A stretch of 25,353 nucleotides of DNA, taken from assembly GCA_902803265.1 (NCBI GenBank), contig CADCPD010000023.1, positions 1 through 25,353 on the forward strand. The letters run 5' to 3'. Under the pieces are notes generated by a model. The model did not search any database. It was not told where the DNA came from and saw only the letters and a list, made by a program, of their open reading frames with translations. Source of the DNA: an uncultured bacterium. Lineage in GTDB: Bacteria > Cyanobacteriota > Vampirovibrionia > Gastranaerophilales > Gastranaerophilaceae. This document shows positions 7,333 to 14,264 of the stretch, one piece after another. The translations under genes and the position numbers were made by a program. Position 1 is the first letter of the stretch. The number at the start of each line of letters is the position of its first letter.

Positions 7333-10300
7333 TTATTGTCTGTTAGTAAATATTCTGTCAAGACACGCCTGTGGAGAGTAAGACCATTCTCTTGCCGTTA
7401 TTCTGTCAACTTTAAATCCTGAACGTTCAAGAACAGATTGTTTTTTCATATTTGATATATGAGATTTTTTATTATCTTCAACACCATCTATTTCAATTAT
7501 CAAATTATTTTCTACAAGTAAATCTGCTGATAAGCCCGCAATTTCCGCACCTGCTCTTACAGAATAACCTCTTTCTCTTATCTTTTCTGCAATTTCTTTT
7601 TCTAATGGATTTTTGTAAGAGTTTTCATCTATTTCATTATTCATTACTGCGTTGAAATGGTCATTATATTCTCTTATGTATTCAAGATAACTTCTGAATA
7701 ACCCTTCAGGTAAATCGTTTACATCTTTTGATACAAAATTTATAACCTTATTTTTTGCACGAGTAATTGCAACATTGAATAAATTTGGCTTTTGTAAGAA
7801 GGTTAAACTTTGAGGGTGGCTGTCATTTGCAAATGCCCAAGACATTAAAATTATATCTCTTTCATCACCTTGAAATGCGTGAGCTGTACCTATTTCAACT
7901 TCATGTTTTTGCATCATTCTTTCAGAAATAACTTTTCTTACAGAAATTTTTAATTGATCAACCTGTGCTCTGAATGGTGAGATAATACCAATTGTTACAG
8001 GTTTTTCAGGATTTTTTCTTTCATCTTCCAAAATTATTTCATGTACTTTTTTAACAACGGCCTCTATTTCAGGGGTATTTCTTGTTATATTGCATTCAGG
8101 ATCCATTTTTCCGTCAGGAACATTTATTATTTCCAATACCTTTTCAGTTGAAGAATTTTGATGCATAACTTTTATTCTGTCTGCGTAAAATTCATGATTT
8201 GAAAAATTAATTATCGGTGGCAAACTTCTGAAATGTTCATCCAATAAAACAGGAGCGTTGCAGTAGAAATTTGCAATATCAAACATAGAATTTGAACGGT
8301 ATTTCCACATTAATTGATATCTGTCAGGAATTCCGTATTGACTTAAAAATGATTGTTCCTTTGCTTTCTCTAAAAATGATAAGTGTGGTAATTGTTTATC
8401 ATCTCCAACTATTACAGCACGTTTTGCTCTGAATAAAATAGGGAAACAGCTTGCGATATCACATTGAGAGGCCTCATCTATAATTGCGACATCAAATAAT
8501 GCAGGTTTCATTGGTAATGAGCTTGAAACTGCGTACGTTGTTACACACCAACAAGGGAAAGCCTCCAAAAGAGGTCTGAAGTCTTCTGTTTCAAGTATTC
8601 TGTTTTGTAGGTTTTGTTGTCTTGAAACAAGTGATTTTGCGTGTGTTAATAGTCTTCCTCTTTTTTGACTGTCATTTCTCAAACCTTTTAAAGATTCTAC
8701 TCTTATTGATTTTAATACATTAGTTACAAGTGAGTGTTGCTTTGATTTTAAGTTATGAATTTCATCTATTAAAAGATGAAGATTTCCGATTTTTTGAATT
8801 TCATTTTCATATAATTTTAATCGTCTTTCAATTTTCGCATAAGAAAGTTCATCTTTTAATCTTGAGACTGTACTTTCATCGGCTTCAAAATCTTTTAAAT
8901 CCAAGACTTTTTTAATCTTTTCTTTTGCGGAATAATTTTGAAGATTTACTATAAATCCGCTTTTATCAAAATTATTTTCTATTGATTTTATTGCATTGTT
9001 TAAATCTTCAACATCTTGTTTTTTTAGGATTTGAGAAATATATTTTCTTTCTCCTAAAAGCTGTTCTCTGTTTTTTCTTTCTATTTCAGCTTTTTGCCAT
9101 TCTCCTTCAAAACCGATTATTTTTTCGCAATTATCTTCTAAATTTTTAATATCATTTAATAATTTTTTTATATCATCGACTTCGCTGAAAATAATATCTT
9201 CAAGATTTTCATTTAAATCAAATTTACCTGCTGCTAAATCTTCAAGCTGGTATTTTAATTTTCTTTGATAATCAAGCCTTCCTGCACGTAATGCCAAAAA
9301 TGGTGCACCCAGATTATTCAGCCTGTCAGCAACAACATCAACTGCCTTATCCATTTTGGATGCAACAAGAACGGTTTTTCCCTCCGCAATCAGGTGTGCA
9401 ACAAGATTTACTATTGTTTGTGATTTACCGGTACCCGGAGGCCCGAATACAGAAACAATTTTATTCATTTCTATTTGTCTTATAACATTTTCTTGTGAAT
9501 CACTCAATGACAGCGGAGTTAGCGGTAAAAAATTTTCCATTCCGTCATTTTTAGGAAGTTCTAATTGTTTTCCTTTGCTTTCTAAATATTCTTCATTTAT
9601 AACATTAAGTGCAGTTTCTCTGTATATGCCGCTTGGACGTTCTGCAATTTGTGTTAATTCGTGAAGGACACCAGCTGTTGTCGTTGGGCGTTTTGTCAAG
9701 ATTATTGCACTTTGTCTTGTTAAGCATATCTTATCAAGTTTTACTTCTGATTTTTGAGATTTTTCTTCTTCATCTTCAATAAAATCGTCCATATTATCAG
9801 CATCTATTGTGTCTTTTTCTTTGTAAAACTCTTTCTCTTTGGTTAAATTATCATCTTCTGTTAATTCAGGATTTAAAGATACATCTACATCAGGAATAAT
9901 TGATTTTAATGTAGTTAAGAATATATCAAGTTTTTCTTTTGTTATAGGGGCTTTTGGAACAGCATCCAATAAAAATTTTAAAACCTGTTCAACTTCATCA
10001 TCGTCATCTGCTTTTTTCATTAAAGCCGTAATTGCACCAGTATTTAAAGAAATCATTTCTTCTGTTAAAAACAGGTTAATATTTACACCGTTTTTTTCAA
10101 GACGACAAGGAGTATAAAGCAGTGGAGTTAAAAATTCATTACTGCGTTTTTTTGATGATTTACCAACTAAAAATAAATACCCGTATATCAAATATTTATC
10201 TTTTTGTTCTGATGAACTTTGAAGTAATAATTCCATTACTTTTTCATCGTATGCAGAAAGTTTCAAATACTCTAAATTTTTTGTATAAAGAGTTTCATCT

Positions 10301-10461
10301 TCTTTTAAAAATATCCACTTATTGGCTTTATCTGCCTTTAAATTTCTGAATGTAGAACTTTTAACTTCTTCTCTTACGCAATCGTGCAGATATTGGCTTA
10401 ATTTCTTTATAAAACTATTATTAAATGCTGAATTAAGTGCTTTTGTCGCTTCTTGTAACAT
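7333..10461 (-). CDS. SF1 UPF1-like helicase with C-terminal Vsr/MTES_1575-like nuclease domain
   Basis: 1042 aa. Residues ~1-330 form an N-terminal region of unknown fold. The helicase core starts with Walker A GPPGTGKS (340-347), followed by a long charged, probably coiled-coil insertion (~420-620). Walker B is DEAS (662-665), followed by GDDKQLP (686-692). The second RecA domain has ISPFRAQV, TAHAFQGDERD and NVAITRAK. This order is that of COG1112/AAA_11-AAA_12 helicases. Residues ~960-1042 carry a PD-(D/E)xK-like pattern (Asp980, IEIDG with Glu990 and Asp992, then KK), matching Vsr/MTES_1575-type endonuclease domains. The ribosome site AGAGGG precedes the ATG. It stands alone, divergent from cca. 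Such helicase-nuclease fusions occur among defence and DNA-repair proteins; the role here is inferred. It lacks the PLD-type nuclease of Mokosh type II. Confidence 0.85.
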   Translation of the reverse strand: MLQEATKALNSAFNNSFIKKLSQYLHDCVREEVKSSTFRNLKADKANKWIFLKEDETLYTKNLEYLKLSAYDEKVMELLLQSSSEQKDKYLIYGYLFLVGKSSKKRSNEFLTPLLYTPCRLEKNGVNINLFLTEEMISLNTGAITALMKKADDDDEVEQVLKFLLDAVPKAPITKEKLDIFLTTLKSIIPDVDVSLNPELTEDDNLTKEKEFYKEKDTIDADNMDDFIEDEEEKSQKSEVKLDKICLTRQSAIILTKRPTTTAGVLHELTQIAERPSGIYRETALNVINEEYLESKGKQLELPKNDGMENFLPLTPLSLSDSQENVIRQIEMNKIVSVFGPPGTGKSQTIVNLVAHLIAEGKTVLVASKMDKAVDVVADRLNNLGAPFLALRAGRLDYQRKLKYQLEDLAAGKFDLNENLEDIIFSEVDDIKKLLNDIKNLEDNCEKIIGFEGEWQKAEIERKNREQLLGERKYISQILKKQDVEDLNNAIKSIENNFDKSGFIVNLQNYSAKEKIKKVLDLKDFEADESTVSRLKDELSYAKIERRLKLYENEIQKIGNLHLLIDEIHNLKSKQHSLVTNVLKSIRVESLKGLRNDSQKRGRLLTHAKSLVSRQQNLQNRILETEDFRPLLEAFPCWCVTTYAVSSSLPMKPALFDVAIIDEASQCDIASCFPILFRAKRAVIVGDDKQLPHLSFLEKAKEQSFLSQYGIPDRYQLMWKYRSNSMFDIANFYCNAPVLLDEHFRSLPPIINFSNHEFYADRIKVMHQNSSTEKVLEIINVPDGKMDPECNITRNTPEIEAVVKKVHEIILEDERKNPEKPVTIGIISPFRAQVDQLKISVRKVISERMMQKHEVEIGTAHAFQGDERDIILMSWAFANDSHPQSLTFLQKPNLFNVAITRAKNKVINFVSKDVNDLPEGLFRSYLEYIREYNDHFNAVMNNEIDENSYKNPLEKEIAEKIRERGYSVRAGAEIAGLSADLLVENNLIIEIDGVEDNKKSHISNMKKQSVLERSGFKVDRITAREWSYSPQACLDRIFTNRQ

Positions 10462-10492
10462 AATTCCCTCTTGATTTTATTGCTTATTTAGT

Positions 10493-10507
10493 ATTTTAGG
10501 CTAAAAT
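10493..10507. promoter_or_regulatory. Symmetric divergent promoter core (helicase gene / cca)
   Basis: ATTTTAG-G-CTAAAAT, a perfect 7+1+7 palindrome in the 52-bp divergent gap. The right arm holds TAAAAT (10502-10507) for cca with TTGCTT (10480-10485) as -35 at 16-bp spacing. The left arm is TAAAAT on the minus strand (10493-10498), placing a start near 10486 for the helicase gene. The minus-strand -35 is weak. Confidence 0.55.
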
Positions 10508-10513
10508 GAATGT

Positions 10514-11632
10514 ATGAACATCATTGATTTGTACGAAAAATACGATAACTTGTACTATATAGGCGGTGTTGTACGCGATATTTTAATTAAAATGCCGAGC
10601 CAAGATGTTGATATTACAGTTGAAGGTAATGCCATTGAATTTTGTGAAAATTTGGAAGATTGCGAAATAGTTCAAACTAATCCCGATTTCGGAACTGTTA
10701 GAGTAAAAATTAATAAACAAATTTATGATATTGCGTCTACAAGAAAAGAAATTTATCCTCAAAAAGGACATTTACCAAAGATTGTAGAAATAGGATGTTC
10801 CATTAAAGATGATGTTATAAGAAGAGATTTTACTATAAATGCACTTGCCAAAAACACTAAAACAGGTGAAATCATTGATTATGTTAACGGCAGAGAAGAT
10901 ATTCAAAATAAAAAATTAAGAGTATTGCACGATGAAAGTTTTATTGATGATCCGACAAGAATTATTCGCGGTCTTAAATTCGCTACAAGATTTGGATTCT
11001 CTCTTGATGAACATACAAAAATTTTACAAGATAATTATCTAAAAAATATTAATTACGATATGTGCTATAAAAGAATGAAAGATGAACTTATTTCTACGTT
11101 TAATCTTAATTCTAACAAGGCTTTCTCAACTTTTATAAATGATAAAATTTATAAGCTAATTACTGAAAAAGAGATTAAATTACCGGATTACGATATTCAA
11201 AATTTAGTCGGAAAATATTATAAAAAAATCAATAATGTTTGGCTCATTTATATTGCGCTTGTTGATACTGAAAAACTTGAACTTAATAAAACCGAAATTA
11301 AAATAGTTGAAGATTATAAAAACCTTTTAGAAATGGATTTAACTAATGATTATGACATAGTTAAAGCTTTTGAAAATTGTGAAATTGAATCTATTCTTCT
11401 GTATGAAATTACAAAAAATGACGGAAAAGCAATAAAATATCTGGATAAATTAAACGAAATAAAACCTGAAATTAACGGAAATGATTTAAAACAAATAGGT
11501 GTACCGCCAAGTGAAAAATATGCAAAAATTTTTGATTATATTTTGCAGGAAAAATTAAAAAATCCCGAATTAACAAAAATGGAAGAATTAGAATTGGCTC
11601 AAAAGTACGAAAAAAATACTAAAAACATGTAA
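10514..11632 (+). CDS. cca: CCA-adding-type tRNA nucleotidyltransferase (class II)
   Basis: 372 aa. Class II nucleotidyltransferase motifs appear in order: IGGVVRDILI (16-25), the metal-binding DVD (Asp31, Asp33), RRDFTINALA starting at Arg103, DYVNGREDI, and DDPTRIIRGLKFATRFGF from Asp145. The C-terminal half is the usual divergent helical tRNA-binding region. The enzyme builds or repairs the tRNA 3' CCA end. Poly(A) polymerase and A- or CC-adding variants share these motifs, so exact specificity is not certain. There is no ribosome site: the -10 box ends 6 bases before the ATG, so the mRNA is probably leaderless. A tRNA-Gln gene with encoded CCA lies 340 bases downstream. Confidence 0.9.
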   Translation: MNIIDLYEKYDNLYYIGGVVRDILIKMPSQDVDITVEGNAIEFCENLEDCEIVQTNPDFGTVRVKINKQIYDIASTRKEIYPQKGHLPKIVEIGCSIKDDVIRRDFTINALAKNTKTGEIIDYVNGREDIQNKKLRVLHDESFIDDPTRIIRGLKFATRFGFSLDEHTKILQDNYLKNINYDMCYKRMKDELISTFNLNSNKAFSTFINDKIYKLITEKEIKLPDYDIQNLVGKYYKKINNVWLIYIALVDTEKLELNKTEIKIVEDYKNLLEMDLTNDYDIVKAFENCEIESILLYEITKNDGKAIKYLDKLNEIKPEINGNDLKQIGVPPSEKYAKIFDYILQEKLKNPELTKMEELELAQKYEKNTKNM

Positions 11633-11686
11633 ATTTTTGTTAAAACATGACTGGCATGGTTTTGAAACATGAGTTAACATGCATGT

Positions 11687-11917
11687 ATGGACATCATAAA
11701 GAACTTGAAGGATTACAAGTTATCGCATAAGCAACGGATATTTGCAAGTTATTTAAAAGATAACGCCGATACATATACTTGTGTTGAACCAATAACAAAT
11801 AGAGAATATTTGCGTCAATATTTTGCACCCGATAATGACTTTTTGATTTATTCTACAGCATTTTATGAACCTTCCCGACTTTGTCGCTATCCTGAAACAA
11901 AGACTGTTGAAGAATAA
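11687..11917 (+). CDS. Small hypothetical protein (76 aa)
   Basis: Not recognised. The product is hydrophilic and mixed-charge, with no signal peptide or membrane segment; it is Tyr- and Asp-rich in its middle (DTYTCVEP, YFAPDNDFLIY). No ribosome site is visible before the ATG, and the gene sits between cca and the tRNA-Gln promoter. The first codons resemble the cca start (ATG[A/G]ACATCAT), which may be chance. The flank contains six CATG tetramers within 60 bases. It may be a real small gene co-transcribed with cca or a chance open frame; I lean slightly to real because of its length in AT-rich DNA and its unremarkable composition. Confidence 0.5.
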   Translation: MDIIKNLKDYKLSHKQRIFASYLKDNADTYTCVEPITNREYLRQYFAPDNDFLIYSTAFYEPSRLCRYPETKTVEE

Positions 11918-11928
11918 TTATAAAAATA

Positions 11929-11956
11929 TTGACAAATTTTCTTAAACTGATAAGAT
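11929..11956 (+). promoter_or_regulatory. Promoter of tRNA-Gln
   Basis: Perfect TTGACA (11929-11934), 16-bp spacer, TAAGAT (11951-11956). The predicted start is about 8 bases before the mature tRNA 5' end at 11971. Confidence 0.75.
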
Positions 11957-11970
11957 AAAAGAGTACCCAT

Positions 11971-12046
11971 TGGGGTGTCGCCAAGTGGTAAGGCACCTGG
12001 TTTTGGTCCAGGCATTTCGGAGGTTCGAGTCCTTCCACCCCAGCCA
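11971..12046 (+). tRNA. tRNA-Gln (anticodon UUG), CCA encoded
   Basis: A complete cloverleaf can be drawn. The 7-bp acceptor is TGGGGTG (11971-11977) with CACCCCA (12036-12042), discriminator G and encoded CCA (12044-12046). The D-arm contains AAGTGGTAA. The anticodon stem CCTGG/CCAGG encloses loop TTTTGGT with anticodon TTG (12003-12005). The T-arm is GGAGG-TTCGAGT-CCTTC. The promoter lies directly upstream and an intrinsic terminator directly downstream, so it is a monocistronic tRNA unit. Confidence 0.97.
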
Positions 12047-12049
12047 CTT

Positions 12050-12075
12050 AACCGTCGAGTAATCGGCGGTTTTTT
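12050..12075 (+). terminator. Terminator of tRNA-Gln (copy 1)
   Basis: 9-bp stem AACCGTCGA with TCGGCGGTT (one G-U pair), GTAA tetraloop, then six T. The same hairpin recurs at 12229-12254 with one loop change. Confidence 0.88.
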
Positions 12076-12095
12076 GTTGCGTAAATATTAAAAAA

Positions 12096-12225
12096 TGATG
12101 GAGTTCTCTCACCTCTGTTTTTATTCCTGTTGGTCATAAAAACAGAGGTTCTACCCGTTCGGGTATCCACATCCGTAAGGCTCAGTTTTCGCCTACGACT
12201 GTAGAGAGTCATTCCTCACCAGCCA
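12096..12225 (+). ncRNA. Candidate structured small RNA with tRNA-like 3' end
   Basis: A ~130-nt GC-richer element between two copies of the same terminator, with no open frame. The closing stem pairs 12100-12104 with 12211-12215 and 12106-12110 with 12204-12208. P2 is a perfect 14-bp hairpin (12111-12124 with 12136-12149) with an 11-nt loop. P3 is TACCC/GGGTA with a GTTC loop (12152-12165). P4 is CGTA(A)GGC paired with GCCTACG (12174-12181 with 12191-12197). The 3' end reads ...CACCAGCCA, closely matching the tRNA-Gln 3' end. It does not resemble 6S, tmRNA, SRP or RNase P RNA as I know them. It could be a tRNA-derived sRNA, a heavily altered tRNA pseudogene, or a processed element read through from the tRNA. 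No strong promoter of its own is visible. Confidence 0.5.
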
Positions 12226-12228
12226 TTA

Positions 12229-12254
12229 AACCGTCGAGTTATCGGCGGTTTTTT
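12229..12254 (+). terminator. Terminator of the candidate RNA (copy 2)
   Basis: Same 9-bp stem as the tRNA-Gln terminator with loop GTTA instead of GTAA, followed by six T. It ends the structured element and insulates the downstream membrane-protein gene. Confidence 0.85.
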
Positions 12255-12336
12255 GTTGAGAAATTTACAACAAAGTAAAAAGGGGGAAAACTCACTTGTG
12301 TTTTATTTAAGGTAAAATGTTTAATTAGTCTTATTT

Positions 12337-12345
12337 TGTTAAAAT
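12337..12345 (+). promoter_or_regulatory. Extended -10 of the 12353 gene (leaderless)
   Basis: TGT-TAAAAT, an extended -10 (TGn plus TAAAAT at 12340-12345). It ends 7 bases before the ATG at 12353, so transcription would begin at or next to the start codon. No clear -35 box is visible. Confidence 0.5.
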
Positions 12346-12352
12346 ATGCTAT

Positions 12353-12988
12353 ATGAACACTTCTATACATATAAAAAGAGGTACGTTTATTACAGAACAA
12401 GGTTTTGTTCAGGTTTCTTTAATGTTTTTATGTTGTATCGGTATTCCGCTTACAGTATTAATGGTAAGTGATTATAATTTAAATAAATTTCTACAGGAAG
12501 TATTTTCTTCTATACTTACATCTATTTTCTTTGTTTTAATGATATCAGCACCTATACTTGCCTTTTTAGTGGTAATAATTGGATATATTTTTGATTATTA
12601 TAGTTTTAAAAGAAATCCAAGTGCGATTAAAGCTATGACATTAACAATTGATTATGTTATCTTATCCTGCAATAATTCTAACTTTGATAAAATTTTGAAA
12701 ATGAATGAAATCAAACAAGTTACGTTCAATCATAAACAGTCCAAGGTTATTAATCCACGTTCCGTAAAAAACGGATTTAAATTTGGCGGATACGCTTTGG
12801 CAACGGCTTTAGGAAGCGGTTCTTCTTCAAAAATTACCTATGAAGTAGAAATTATAATAACTGATAAAAATGATACAGCTTACAACATTCTGATACCTGC
12901 AAAATTTTCTAATAAACCATATAGCAAAATACAAGAGATAAAAGATTTTTTTAGATATGCTCATGTAAGTGTATTTTCAAATTTATAA
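12353..12988 (+). CDS. Hypothetical membrane protein with soluble C-terminal domain (211 aa)
   Basis: Not recognised. Two hydrophobic helices are evident: about residues 18-40 (VQVSLMFLCCIGIPLTVLMV) and 50-80 (rich in Ile, Leu, Phe and Val), separated by a short loop. They are followed by a ~125-residue domain with alternating hydrophobic/polar strands and a basic central segment (KQSKVINPRSVKNGFK). A glycine-rich stretch (ALATALGSGSSS) sits near residues 144-155. The layout, two N-terminal membrane helices plus a beta-rich cytoplasmic domain, is reminiscent of PH-domain-like bacterial membrane proteins, but that is only a shape comparison. No Shine-Dalgarno sequence is present; the gene appears leaderless. 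It meets the 13224 gene tail-to-tail. Confidence 0.75.
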   Translation: MNTSIHIKRGTFITEQGFVQVSLMFLCCIGIPLTVLMVSDYNLNKFLQEVFSSILTSIFFVLMISAPILAFLVVIIGYIFDYYSFKRNPSAIKAMTLTIDYVILSCNNSNFDKILKMNEIKQVTFNHKQSKVINPRSVKNGFKFGGYALATALGSGSSSKITYEVEIIITDKNDTAYNILIPAKFSNKPYSKIQEIKDFFRYAHVSVFSNL

Positions 12989-13011
12989 TTTTAAATTTAA
13001 ATAAATTTTTA

Positions 13012-13201
13012 AAAAGCCCTAAAAAATTTTTAGTAACTATATACAATGTTACAGTAAAATTCCAAAAATTGTCATGCTAAATTTATTTCAGCATCTTTTC
13101 AATAAGCAGATTCTGAAACAAGTTCAGAATGACATTATAAGAAAACTTTAACATTGTTTACTGTAAAATAATATATAAATGCCAAATTTTTTAGGGCTTT
13201 T
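13012..13201. terminator. Split bidirectional terminator (18-bp arms)
   Basis: Perfect 18-bp inverted repeat, 13012-13029 with 13184-13201, containing AGCCCT/AGGGCT flanked by A and T tracts. It lies between convergent genes ending at 12988 and 13224, the right place and composition for a shared terminator. The arms are 154 bases apart, because a second palindromic element occupies the loop. Confidence 0.6.
13069..13135. repeat. MITE-like imperfect palindrome
   Basis: Two 28-base arms, 13069-13096 and 13108-13135, are imperfect inverted copies (about three quarters identical) around an 11-base spacer. The right arm reads as AGATTCTGAAACAAGTTCAG followed by AATGACAT. Sequences of this TGTCATTCTGAACTTG... 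type recur as dispersed palindromes in many bacterial genomes (recollection, not searched). Flanking motifs CAATGTTA (left) and TAACATTG (right) extend the symmetry further. Confidence 0.6.
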
Positions 13202-13223
13202 GTGTTTTATAAATATTTATCAT

Positions 13224-13703
13224 TTATTTACTTTTTTTCTTTGCTGCTGAACTTTTTCTTTTTGGTTGTGCTGGTGTAATCGGCTCCATTACAGGAAGTT
13301 CAGGAGATTTATTAGTTTTTTTTGTTTGAGGTACCAACATTGATACTACAGGATATTTTCTTAAAATTATCGCATTATCATTATCATATACAGTTATTGT
13401 TAAATCTGTTACACTGTAATCCATAACGATTTTAACATCATTTGCAAATGCATTATATACAAAATCTTCATGAGGAATATTTACAAGAATTTCTCCGATA
13501 TCAACTTCTTTACCATTATTACCTCTTGCTTTTATATTTAATTTATGTTCTCCAACAGTCCAATTTGGTCCGCACAATATTGCCAAATCAAATTTGAATT
13601 CTGCCGGCATTGCAACTGTTGTTAATTGATCGTAAATATTAATACAAGTTAATTTACCGTTTTTAAAAATAACATTTTCTGCTAACATTAAATATTGCGA
13701 CAT
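13224..13703 (-). CDS. DUF6941-like small protein with basic tail (159 aa)
   Basis: The N-terminal ~115 residues look like a compact all-beta domain: LAENVIFKNGKLTCINIYDQL, then PAEFKFDLAILC, then a run of strands with GEILVNIP. This resembles the DUF6941 family, in which a sequence like 'AE.v..dngKl...gif d' opens the domain; I make the match from memory and hold it loosely. After about residue 127 the protein becomes a Pro/Lys/Ser-rich basic tail ending KKKSK. There is no signal peptide, so it is probably cytoplasmic. It starts 7 bases after the ompH stop on the same strand with an AGGTGA ribosome site, so it is co-transcribed with the chaperone gene. Its role there is unknown. Confidence 0.7.
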   Translation of the reverse strand: MSQYLMLAENVIFKNGKLTCINIYDQLTTVAMPAEFKFDLAILCGPNWTVGEHKLNIKARGNNGKEVDIGEILVNIPHEDFVYNAFANDVKIVMDYSVTDLTITVYDNDNAIILRKYPVVSMLVPQTKKTNKSPELPVMEPITPAQPKRKSSAAKKKSK

Positions 13704-13710
13704 TTTTCAC

Positions 13711-14172
13711 CTACTTTACTTTTTTCTGTATATCTACTGTTATATCTTTTCCACCGTACAAAACAACATCTTTTGTCAGAACTAAATCATAACCTTTTTC
13801 AACGGCTTCTGTAGCAATCGTTGTACTAATATTTTTATCTATCATTTGTATTTGTTCTTGATGTTTTTTTACCATTTCTGCTTTTTTATTATTAAATTGC
13901 TCTTGATATTGTTTTAATAATTTTTCTCTGCTTTCTTGTGTCAATTGATTATTGACATCAGCTTGTGCATTATTTAACCACTTTTGTAAATTTTCCAATT
14001 CTGCCTTATGATTGTTTTTCAAAGCTTTTATTTGAGCAGAATTGCTTACTACGGTAGGGACATCTACTACTGCAATTTTTTGTGTTGCAATATTACTTAC
14101 AGCTGCATTATTTATTCCAAAACCAAGAGTAAATGCTGCTGTTGCAATTAGCAATGCATGAGTCTTTTTCAT
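13711..14172 (-). CDS. OmpH/Skp-family periplasmic chaperone
   Basis: 153 aa from the ATG at 14172. An upstream ATG at 14187 adds MGDKE, but its codons overlap GGGAG, which is the ribosome site correctly placed for 14172; the signal peptide (MKKTHALLIATAAFTLGFG) also begins there. After the signal peptide come the first strand KIAVVDVPTVV (from Lys32), a ~75-residue amphipathic coiled coil rich in Gln, Lys and Glu, and the C-terminal VLYGGKDITVDI typical of the family. Skp holds unfolded outer-membrane proteins in the periplasm on the way to the BAM complex. It is encoded directly after a 3116-aa autotransporter on the same strand, an obvious client. It also has its own promoter-like sequence. 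Confidence 0.88.
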   Translation of the reverse strand: MKKTHALLIATAAFTLGFGINNAAVSNIATQKIAVVDVPTVVSNSAQIKALKNNHKAELENLQKWLNNAQADVNNQLTQESREKLLKQYQEQFNNKKAEMVKKHQEQIQMIDKNISTTIATEAVEKGYDLVLTKDVVLYGGKDITVDIQKKVK

Positions 14173-14214
14173 TTCTTTATCTCCCATTAGCTGTTTAGTT
14201 TACTCCTTAATATT

Positions 14215-14244
14215 ATTTTAGCAGATTTTGTTGGATTTTCAGAA
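14215..14244 (-). promoter_or_regulatory. Promoter of ompH-like gene
   Basis: Minus strand: TTCTGA (14239-14244), 18-bp spacer, extended -10 TGC-TAAAAT (14215-14223). The predicted start is near 14208, about 36 bases before the chosen ATG. I see no terminator between the autotransporter stop and this point, so read-through is also possible. Confidence 0.5.
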
Positions 14245-14264
14245 TTTTTACATTTGTTTTATTA

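Noticed and set aside
9356..9664. 102-codon open frame opposite the helicase gene
   Set aside because: Antisense to the Walker A region of a clearly coding gene; no ribosome site and Ser/Phe-rich composition typical of a shadow frame.
12096..12225. A normal second tRNA, tmRNA, 6S or SRP RNA
   Set aside because: No cloverleaf with a proper acceptor and anticodon arm can be drawn, it is too short for tmRNA, it lacks the single long bulged helix of 6S RNA, and it lacks the SRP GGAA/AGCA core.
14173..14187. Alternative start adding MGDKE to the OmpH-like protein
   Set aside because: Its codons contain the GGGAG ribosome site for the ATG at 14172, where the signal peptide begins.
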